Assembly: GCA_937890485.1 (NCBI GenBank)
Contig: CALBXN010000212.1
Coordinates: 1 to 5,468 of the forward strand
Source of the DNA: an uncultured Treponema sp.
GTDB taxonomy: Bacteria > Spirochaetota > Spirochaetia > Treponematales > Treponemataceae
DNA length: 5,468 nucleotides
Direction of reading: 5' to 3'
Made by a program: the position numbers and the translations under genes. This document shows positions 1 through 4,761 of this stretch, one piece after another. The stretch's first letter is position 1, and every line of letters starts with the position of its first letter. The notes below the pieces were generated by a model. It was not told the DNA's origin. It ran no database searches and worked only from the letters and a program-made list of their open reading frames with translations.

Positions 1-791
1 GGTAGTTTTACACCAGTTCCTTCAAAAGCAGTTGGATCAATATGTTTTACACTGTCAGGAATGGTAACATTTTTCAAACTTGTACAACCAGCAAAAGCAC
101 TCCATCCAATCTCTGTTACACTAACTGGAATTGTAACATTTGTCAAACTTGTACAGCCCTCAAAAGCTCCCCAACCAATGGATTCTACACTGTCAGGAAT
201 GGTAACATTGGTTAAACTTGTACAGTCCGAAAAAGCACTCGATTCAATCTCTGTTACACTTTCAGGGATGGTAACATTTTTCAAACTTGTACAGCCCGAA
301 AAAGCACTAATTCTTGTTATCCCTTCTGGTATGGTTACACTAGTTAGACTTGTACAATCTGCAAAAGCCCTATAACTAATTTCAATTACGCCATTTGGTA
401 TGATTACACTTGTTAAACTTGTGCAACCACTAAAAGCACTTTCACCAATTTCTTTTACACTATCTGGTATTATTACTTCAACTAAACCTGTACAATCTTC
501 AAAAGCATCTTCATCGATTTTAGTTACAGAATCTGGTATAGTTACACTAATCAAGTTAGTACATTCCCTGAAAGCGTCTTCAGCAATTGCTGTTACAAAT
601 GAACCTTTAATACGTTCAGGAATAACTATTTTTTCTAAATCAGTTTTTACTAAACCTGTGATTATAATATGATTCCCTTCTATTTCATAATCAAAACATT
701 CTGCAGGAGTTTCTTTTGCACAACCTACAAAACCAAATAGCATACTTACTGTAACCATTATCACAATAAGCCCTAAAAAACATTTCTTCAT
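1..791 (-). CDS. BspA-like leucine-rich-repeat (LRR_5) surface lipoprotein, partial (3' end off the left edge)
   Basis: The first 263 residues are visible; the gene continues past position 1. Residues 1-24 form a lipoprotein signal peptide: MKK, a hydrophobic stretch, then a loose FVGC lipobox with the cysteine at residue 24. That makes it a probable lipid-anchored envelope or surface protein. A short linker follows. From about residue 67 there are eight full tandem repeats and the start of a ninth, with the pattern xxIxxxAFxxCTSLxxVxIPxSV and a period of 23 residues (69 bp). This is the LRR_5 type of Treponema/Bacteroides BspA proteins, a family linked to adhesion and coaggregation. The fifth repeat (around residues 158-166) is two residues short. 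The start at 791 is secure: an AGGAGG lies 7 nt upstream and the signal peptide follows directly. The gene is divergent from the XRE regulator. The ligand is unknown and the C-terminus cannot be seen. Confidence 0.9.
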   Translation of the reverse strand, partial: MKKCFLGLIVIMVTVSMLFGFVGCAKETPAECFDYEIEGNHIIITGLVKTDLEKIVIPERIKGSFVTAIAEDAFRECTNLISVTIPDSVTKIDEDAFEDCTGLVEVIIPDSVKEIGESAFSGCTSLTSVIIPNGVIEISYRAFADCTSLTSVTIPEGITRISAFSGCTSLKNVTIPESVTEIESSAFSDCTSLTNVTIPDSVESIGWGAFEGCTSLTNVTIPVSVTEIGWSAFAGCTSLKNVTIPDSVKHIDPTAFEGTGVKL

Positions 792-798
792 CTCAATT

Positions 799-804
799 CC
801 TCCT
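799..804 (-). promoter_or_regulatory. Ribosome binding site of the LRR lipoprotein
   Basis: Read on the minus strand this is a perfect AGGAGG, 7 nt before the ATG at 791. It fixes the start codon and contrasts with the two central genes, which have no Shine-Dalgarno sequence. Confidence 0.9.
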
Positions 805-858
805 AAAGAATTTCCATTTTTACTCAATTACTAAAAAAATAGTAATATTTCTTTTATC

Positions 859-936
859 AATCACAATATTTTGCGACTATCTATTAGATTATCACATAAT
901 ATTGCTATTGTAAAGTTATAAATCACAATATTATGT
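859..936. repeat. Repeated AATCACAATATT motifs in the divergent spacer (candidate operators)
   Basis: The 12-mer AATCACAATATT occurs exactly at 859-870 and again at 921-932. A related site in opposite orientation, ACATAATATTG (894-904), forms an 11-bp perfect inverted repeat with CAATATTATGT (926-936). AATATT cores also occur at 844, 865, 898 and 927. Repeated sites between a DNA-binding regulator and its divergent neighbour are typical of autoregulated operators. Assigning them to the XRE protein is inference, and in such AT-rich DNA some repetition is expected by chance. Confidence 0.4.
886..914 (-). promoter_or_regulatory. Candidate promoter for the LRR lipoprotein
   Basis: On the minus strand TTTACA (909-914) is followed after 17 bp by TAATCT (886-891), a reasonable sigma-70-type pair that would give a leader of roughly 90 nt. 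A second possible pair is TTGTGA (861-866) and TACTAT (839-844) with a 16-bp spacer. The spacer is so AT-rich that chance matches are expected, so the choice is tentative. Confidence 0.25.
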
Positions 937-942
937 TATTCT
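937..942 (+). promoter_or_regulatory. Candidate -10 hexamer of the XRE gene, positioned for a leaderless mRNA
   Basis: TATTCT fits TANNNT and ends 6 nt before the ATG, so transcription could begin at or next to the start codon. No Shine-Dalgarno sequence is visible before the gene. No convincing -35 element is seen at 16-18 bp upstream, so the call is weak by itself; the identical spacing before the gene at 1331 raises it. Confidence 0.3.
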
Positions 943-948
943 TGAAAC

Positions 949-1275
949 ATGGATTTTAGAACTCGATTACGAGAAGAAATTGAATACTCTGGATTACTAG
1001 ACAAGGAAGTTGCAGCAAAGGCAAATATTAGTAAACGTGCAATAGACAGTTATGTCGGAAGTCAAGGTTGCATACCTTCAGCAGATGTTGCTGTTCGTCT
1101 GGCACAAGTTCTTAACACAACAGTTGAATATCTTGTTACAGGAGAAACATCCACTTTTCAAACATCAAACGATAATAAAATAAAAAGTATCACTTCAAAA
1201 TTAAAACATTTTTCAGAAAAAGATTTATCTATCATAAACGCAGTAGTTGATGGCTTAGACGAAAAATATTCATAA
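949..1275 (+). CDS. XRE/Cro-type helix-turn-helix transcriptional regulator
   Basis: This is a 108-residue DNA-binding protein. Residues 1-66 form an HTH_3-type five-helix domain: the first helix is around residues 3-14, the turn and scaffold helix around 17-27 (DKEVAAKANI), and the recognition helix around 28-38 (SKRAIDSYVGS). It closes with the PSADVAVRLAQVLN…VEYLVTG block, which I recall as common in treponeme regulators of this size. Residues 67-108 are a polar linker and a short predicted helix with no recognised domain. The start at 949 is the first possible one, because an in-frame TGA lies at 943-945, and it gives the normal N-terminus of the family. There is no Shine-Dalgarno sequence, so translation may be leaderless. 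It is divergent from the lipoprotein gene and 55 bp upstream of the PLP enzyme. It probably acts on the repeated motifs in the divergent spacer; its target genes and any inducer are unknown. Confidence 0.88.
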   Translation: MDFRTRLREEIEYSGLLDKEVAAKANISKRAIDSYVGSQGCIPSADVAVRLAQVLNTTVEYLVTGETSTFQTSNDNKIKSITSKLKHFSEKDLSIINAVVDGLDEKYS

Positions 1276-1295
1276 AATTCACCAAATTTCATACA

Positions 1296-1324
1296 TTGCC
1301 TAAAAAACTTAAATGATGTAACAT
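1296..1324 (+). promoter_or_regulatory. Candidate promoter of the cysteine synthase gene, leaderless geometry
   Basis: TTGCCT (1296-1301) and TAACAT (1319-1324) are separated by 17 bp. The -10 hexamer ends 6 nt before the ATG at 1331, so the predicted first transcribed base falls on or beside the start codon. There is no Shine-Dalgarno sequence in the 55-bp gap after the regulator gene. If real, the PLP enzyme could be transcribed separately from the regulator. Confidence 0.35.
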
Positions 1325-1330
1325 AAACCT

Positions 1331-2272
1331 ATGATTTACAACACAATTTTAGACGCAATCGGAAATACTCCTTTAATTAAACTAAATAGAATGACAGACG
1401 AAGATTCTGCACAAATCCTTGTAAAATTTGAAGGATTAAATGTAGGTGGTTCTATAAAAACTCGCACTGCCTACAATATGATTTTAGATGCAGAAAAAAA
1501 AGGAATTATCAATAAAGATACAATCATTGTAGAACCTACAAGTGGAAATCAAGGTATCGGACTTGCCCTTGTTGGTGCTGTTCGCGGATATAAAACAATT
1601 ATCATCATGCCAGATTCTGTAAGTGAAGAACGCCGCAAACTTGTAAAACATTATGGAGCAGAAGTAAAACTCATTCACGATTCAGGTGATATCGGTGAAT
1701 GTATCAAAGATTGTGTAAACACAGCAATCAAAATGGCACACGAAAATCCTAATGTTTTTGTTCCACAACAATTTGAAAATCCAGCAAATAATGAAATCCA
1801 AAGAAACCAAACTGCAAAAGAAATTCTTGCACAAGTTGAAGGTCCTATCCATGGATTTTGTTCTGGAATCGGAACCGGTGGGACAATTTCTGGAATTGGA
1901 GAAACTCTAAAAGAAGCAAATCCAGATATTACAATTTGGGCAGTTGAACCACAAAACGCTGCAATCCTTGCAGGTGGAACAATTGGAACACATCTTCAAA
2001 TGGGAATTGGAGATGGACTAATTCCAGAGAATTTAAACCAAGAAATTTATGATGATATATATATCGTAACGGATGCACAAGCCATAAAAACTTCACAAGA
2101 TTTAGCACGCAAAGAAGGAATCATGTGTGGAATTTCTAGCGGTACAAATGTTGCAGCTGCCATAGAACTTGCAAAAAAACTTGGTAAAGGAAAAACCGTT
2201 GTAACAGTTCTTCCTGATACAGCCGAACGATATTTTAGTACACCATTATTTGATGAAGAAACTTTATTTTAA
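1331..2272 (+). CDS. cysK: Cysteine synthase family PLP-dependent enzyme (O-acetylserine sulfhydrylase-like)
   Basis: At 313 residues this is a full-length fold-type II PLP enzyme (CysK is usually 310-325). The expected reaction is O-acetylserine plus sulfide to cysteine plus acetate, in the cytoplasm. Visible motifs are GNTPLIKL (11-18); GGSIKTR (39-45) with the PLP-binding lysine at 43; the substrate loop TSGNQG (70-75); PQQFENPAN (145-153); the phosphate-binding GTGGT (181-185); GISSGT (267-272); and LPDTAERYFSTPLF (294-307), whose Thr297 stands where CysK has the pyridine-contacting serine. Two positions depart from textbook CysK: the residue after GGSIK is Thr rather than Asp, and the loop has Gln where TSGNTG has Thr. 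Similar variants seem to exist in a clostridial/treponemal subfamily, from memory. Substrate preference could therefore differ, and another beta-replacement reaction is possible. There is no Shine-Dalgarno sequence; the exporter follows after 2 bp, so the two are surely co-transcribed. The fold call is firm and the exact substrate is not. Confidence 0.85.
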   Translation: MIYNTILDAIGNTPLIKLNRMTDEDSAQILVKFEGLNVGGSIKTRTAYNMILDAEKKGIINKDTIIVEPTSGNQGIGLALVGAVRGYKTIIIMPDSVSEERRKLVKHYGAEVKLIHDSGDIGECIKDCVNTAIKMAHENPNVFVPQQFENPANNEIQRNQTAKEILAQVEGPIHGFCSGIGTGGTISGIGETLKEANPDITIWAVEPQNAAILAGGTIGTHLQMGIGDGLIPENLNQEIYDDIYIVTDAQAIKTSQDLARKEGIMCGISSGTNVAAAIELAKKLGKGKTVVTVLPDTAERYFSTPLFDEETLF

Positions 2273-2274
2273 TT

Positions 2275-3639
2275 ATGTCAAAAAATTACCAGATTGATAT
2301 GACAGAAGGTTCAATTGTAAAAAAACTTTTGCAATTTTCTGTTCCATTGATTTTTTCTAGTTTATTACAACTTCTCTTTAACGCAGCAGATGTAATCGTT
2401 GTAGGGCGCTTTGCTGGGGATAATTCTTTAGCAGCAGTTGGATCAACAAGTTCTTTAGTAAATTTGCTAGTAAATTTATTTGTTGGACTTTCTATAGGAA
2501 CAACAGTTGTTGCTGCAAATTTTTTTGGAGCAGGCAAAAAACAAGAACTAAAAGATACAGTTCACACTGCAATGCTTTTAAGTATAATAAGTGGAATAAT
2601 TCTTACTCTTATCGGAGTTGTTGGAGCAAAGCAAATTTTAAAACTAATGCAATCTCCAAAAGAAGTTTTAGAGCTTGCAACTTTGTATTTACAAATTTAT
2701 TTTTCTGGAATTACTGCCACAATGATTTACAATTTTGGTAGTGCTATCCTTAGAGCAAAAGGTGACACAAGACGTCCCCTATATTTTTTATTTTTTGCTG
2801 GAATTATAAATGTCATATTAAACTTAATTTTTGTCATATTTTTAAAAATGGATGTGGCAGGAGTTGCATTAGCAACAGTTATTTCTCAATGTATATCTGC
2901 TTTTTTAGTTGTTAGATGTCTTATTAAAGAATCTGAAGAATTTAAACTTGACATCAAAAAATTAAAAATCAATGTACCAATATTAATTCGTATCATAAAA
3001 ATCGGAGTTCCAGCAGGACTTCAGGGAATCATATTTTCACTTTCAAATGTCATAATTCAGTCTAGCATTAATTCATTTGGAGCAATCACTATTGCAGGAA
3101 ATTCAGCAGCGTCAAATATTGAAGGTTTCATTTTTACCGCAATGAATGGATTTTCTCAAGGTACATTAACTTTTATTTCACAAAATTTTGGTGCAAAAAA
3201 ATATGACAGAATAAATAAGACAATTTTTGTTGCACAAATATGTGTATTTTTGTCAGGTTTTATTTTTGGCAACTTATCTGTCATATTTGGAAAACAACTT
3301 TTATCTTTATACACACAAAACTCAGATGTTATTGCAAGTGGAATGGAACGTCTAAAAATTATTTGTACAACCTATGCTCTTTGTGGAATGATGGACGTTA
3401 TGGGAAACTCAATCCGTGGAATTGGACATTCTGTTTTACCAATGATTGTTACTCTTTTAGGAGCTTGTGGTATTCGTATTTTATGGATAAGTACAATTTT
3501 TCTTATCCCAAGATTTCATACTTGTAATGTAATTTTTATATCTTATCCAATTTCTTGGGGCGTAACTTTTTTAGTACATTTAATTTGTTATTTTATTTTG
3601 AAAAAGAAAGTTTTTCTCTCTTCTATGAATTATATTTAA
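2275..3639 (+). CDS. MATE-family multidrug/metabolite efflux transporter
   Basis: This is a 454-residue, very hydrophobic inner-membrane protein of the usual MATE length with about 12 transmembrane helices in two homologous MatE halves (roughly residues 20-180 and 245-405). Family features include MTEGSIVKKLLQFSVPLI at the N-terminus, the NAADVIVVGRF segment (36-46), the loop ILRAKGDTRRPLY (158-170) and its second-half counterpart SIRGIGHSVLPM (379-390). MATE proteins export cationic drugs or metabolites using Na+ or H+ gradients; the substrate here cannot be read from sequence. The ATG lies 2 nt after the upstream stop with no Shine-Dalgarno, so translation is probably coupled to the PLP enzyme gene. 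The 3' end encodes the left arm of a hairpin that covers the next gene's ribosome binding site. Next to an amino-acid enzyme, export of a cysteine-type compound is a speculative possibility. Confidence 0.92.
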   Translation: MSKNYQIDMTEGSIVKKLLQFSVPLIFSSLLQLLFNAADVIVVGRFAGDNSLAAVGSTSSLVNLLVNLFVGLSIGTTVVAANFFGAGKKQELKDTVHTAMLLSIISGIILTLIGVVGAKQILKLMQSPKEVLELATLYLQIYFSGITATMIYNFGSAILRAKGDTRRPLYFLFFAGIINVILNLIFVIFLKMDVAGVALATVISQCISAFLVVRCLIKESEEFKLDIKKLKINVPILIRIIKIGVPAGLQGIIFSLSNVIIQSSINSFGAITIAGNSAASNIEGFIFTAMNGFSQGTLTFISQNFGAKKYDRINKTIFVAQICVFLSGFIFGNLSVIFGKQLLSLYTQNSDVIASGMERLKIICTTYALCGMMDVMGNSIRGIGHSVLPMIVTLLGACGIRILWISTIFLIPRFHTCNVIFISYPISWGVTFLVHLICYFILKKKVFLSSMNYI

Positions 3640-3668
3640 ATTAGTTTTTGAATATTTCATAGGAGAGA
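3617..3668 (+). promoter_or_regulatory. RNA hairpin that sequesters the flavoprotein Shine-Dalgarno (or acts as an attenuator)
   Basis: The left arm TCTCTTCTATGAA (3617-3629) pairs with the right arm TTCATAGGAGAGA (3656-3668) over 13 uninterrupted pairs with a single G·U, leaving a 26-nt AT-rich loop. The right arm contains the whole AGGAGAG ribosome binding site; the left arm is in the last codons of the exporter gene. Ribosomes finishing the exporter would open the stem, which suggests translational coupling. The stem is followed by AATTTTT, so a weak intrinsic terminator or attenuator is an alternative reading. Confidence 0.55.
3661..3666 (+). promoter_or_regulatory. Ribosome binding site of the flavoprotein gene
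   Basis: AGGAGA stands 8 nt before the ATG at 3675, a strong Shine-Dalgarno that fixes this start. It lies inside the right arm of the 3617-3668 hairpin. Confidence 0.88.
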
Positions 3669-3674
3669 ATTTTT

Positions 3675-4250
3675 ATGACAAACATTTTATTTATAATTGG
3701 GTCTACAAGAAGAAATTCTTTTAACAGACAGTTAGCAAAAATTACTGAAAAATTAATCGCACAATACGCAAGTAATAATTGCTCACAAATACAAGTTGAT
3801 TATCTTGATTTTAGTGATGTTCCTTTTTTTAATCAGGATACAGAATTTCCAACACCAGAATCTGTTACTAAAGTTAGAAATAAAATTTCTGTAGCAGATG
3901 GAATTTGGATTTTCGCTCCAGAATATAATCAGAGCTATCCAGGCTATTTGAAAAATCTTATTGATTGGCTTTCTCGTTCTTTAAAGAAAAATGATTTTTC
4001 AAGTGGAACTTCAATTCAAAATAAAAAAATTACAATAAGTGGAGTTTCAGGAAAATCCGCTGCAGGAAATTCGCGCAAAAAACTTTCTGAACTTTTAACC
4101 TATGTTGGTGCAAATTTATTTTTAGGCGAAGGTACAGGAATTGCACTAAACGGTCAATCTTTTGCAACAGATACTCTTACCCTAACAGATGAAGATTTAC
4201 AAAAACTCCACAGTCAAGTTGTAGACTTTTTGAGTTTTGTGAAAGATTAA
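3675..4250 (+). CDS. NADPH-dependent FMN reductase family flavoprotein
   Basis: This is a 191-residue flavodoxin-fold protein of the FMN_red family (related to YieF/ChrR, azoreductases and quinone reductases), expected to be a soluble cytoplasmic FMN enzyme using NAD(P)H to reduce quinones, dyes, metals or free flavin. The N-terminal strand ILFIIGSTRRNSFNRQLA (4-21) carries the FMN-phosphate loop GSTRRNSFN. The second signature, FAPEYNQSYPGYLKNLIDW (80-98), is the classic FMN-ring-contacting PEYN…PG(Y/L)KN(A/L)IDW motif. A further loop, SGVSGKSAAGN (122-132), matches the third FMN-contact region. Length is normal for the family. It sits 35 bp after the exporter gene on the same strand, is probably in the same transcript, and its start is under the hairpin described above. 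It ends in a tail-to-tail overlap with the methyltransferase remnant. The physiological substrate is unknown; a role in redox or electrophile defence with the exporter is inference. Confidence 0.9.
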   Translation: MTNILFIIGSTRRNSFNRQLAKITEKLIAQYASNNCSQIQVDYLDFSDVPFFNQDTEFPTPESVTKVRNKISVADGIWIFAPEYNQSYPGYLKNLIDWLSRSLKKNDFSSGTSIQNKKITISGVSGKSAAGNSRKKLSELLTYVGANLFLGEGTGIALNGQSFATDTLTLTDEDLQKLHSQVVDFLSFVKD

Positions 4251-4519
4251 AGAGGTAAATCTTTCCCATAATATGATTCATTTTCATGTAATTCCAAAAT
4301 TGTTTCTAGTGGCTTATTTGAATATTTTATAATTTTTTCTCTGTATTCATAACGCTTAGAAATATCTTCAATTTCTTCACGACGATTTTTTGATAGTTCT
4401 AAAAATTCTTGCTCTTGCTCTAAACCTAAAAATCTTCGATTTAATAAGTTTGCTGCAATTCCAGTTGTAGAACTTCCTGCAAAAGGGTCTAAAATCCAAG
4501 CATTTTCTTTTGTGGAGAC
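4247..4519 (-). pseudogene. C-terminal remnant of an amino-methyltransferase (N6-adenine/N4-cytosine DNA MTase)
   Basis: A 90-codon open frame encodes the tail of a DNA amino-methyltransferase with circularly permuted motif order (motif IV before motif I). It shows KENAWILDPFAGSSTTG (residues 4-20), the motif I S-adenosylmethionine-binding strand and loop with Ser in place of the usual second Gly of GSGTT, followed by IAANLLNRRFLGLE with the motif II acidic residue at 34, and a charged helical tail. The target-recognition region and the catalytic (D/S/N)PPY motif IV, which should precede this part, are absent. There is no usable start codon: the frame opens directly after the TGA of the upstream small gene and in the same frame. 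It is therefore almost certainly a truncated, inactive piece left by deletion, insertion or partial duplication. Its TAA overlaps the stop of the convergent flavoprotein gene. The protein family is clear; the methylated base and site are not. Confidence 0.8.
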
Positions 4520-4723
4520 TCAAAACTCTTTCCATTCAGTCCAGCTATCATCATCTAAATTATGAATTTGCATTTGTTTAAACTGACATTCGCCAGGTTC
4601 AAGAACAATGTTACAATTATAGTAATTTTCTTGAACATAATCATAGATGTCAACATCATCTGGAATTTCAAATGAAAATGTTTCTACTACAGTTTCTTCA
4701 ATATTAACTTCATATCGTTTCAT
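4520..4723 (-). CDS. Small acidic protein, possibly DpnD/PcfM-like
   Basis: The ATG at 4723 gives 67 residues. The sequence opens MKRYEVNIEET, continues through an acidic region (IPDDVDIYDYV) to NYYNCNIVLEPGECQFKQ and ends DSWTEWKEF. The YxVxIxET opening, the YYN…IVL middle and the small size resemble the DpnD/PcfM-like family, whose members occur beside restriction systems (DpnI cassette) and on conjugative plasmids; their biochemical role is not established. A TTG at 4765 would add 14 residues and overlap the upstream nuclease-like stop as TTGA, which would allow coupling, but the added residues do not look like family sequence. Neither start has a Shine-Dalgarno. The gene is immediately followed, in the same frame, by the methyltransferase remnant. 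That it is a real gene is likely from composition and context; the family call is tentative. Confidence 0.55.
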   Translation of the reverse strand: MKRYEVNIEETVVETFSFEIPDDVDIYDYVQENYYNCNIVLEPGECQFKQMQIHNLDDDSWTEWKEF

Positions 4724-4761
4724 AAAACTAGTATTGATCGAAAATAAATTATGATCAAGTA

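Noticed and set aside
1..590. Possible CRISPR-like or tandem-repeat array
   Set aside because: The 69-bp units are coding, have no unique spacers between them and translate to regular leucine-rich repeats.
61..672. Plus-strand open frames with a repeated 'KLVQ…KAL' pattern
   Set aside because: They are the antisense reading of the 69-bp repeats of the lipoprotein gene; the minus-strand frame has the signal peptide, Shine-Dalgarno and LRR_5 pattern.
1484..1678. Minus-strand open frame inside the cysteine synthase gene
   Set aside because: It is a shadow of a well-conserved PLP enzyme; the product is low-complexity and has no start signals or family features.
2286..2537. Minus-strand open frame inside the exporter gene
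   Set aside because: It is a shadow of the conserved N-terminal MATE helices.
3240..3527. Second plus-strand open frame inside the exporter gene
   Set aside because: It is a frame-shifted reading rich in Trp, Phe, Tyr and Cys; the MATE frame is continuous and conserved through this stretch.
4247..4723. Selenocysteine or TGA readthrough joining the small protein to the methyltransferase tail
   Set aside because: The frames do match across the TGA, but the small protein ends naturally, no SECIS-like structure is apparent, and a methyltransferase without its catalytic half gains nothing from the fusion.
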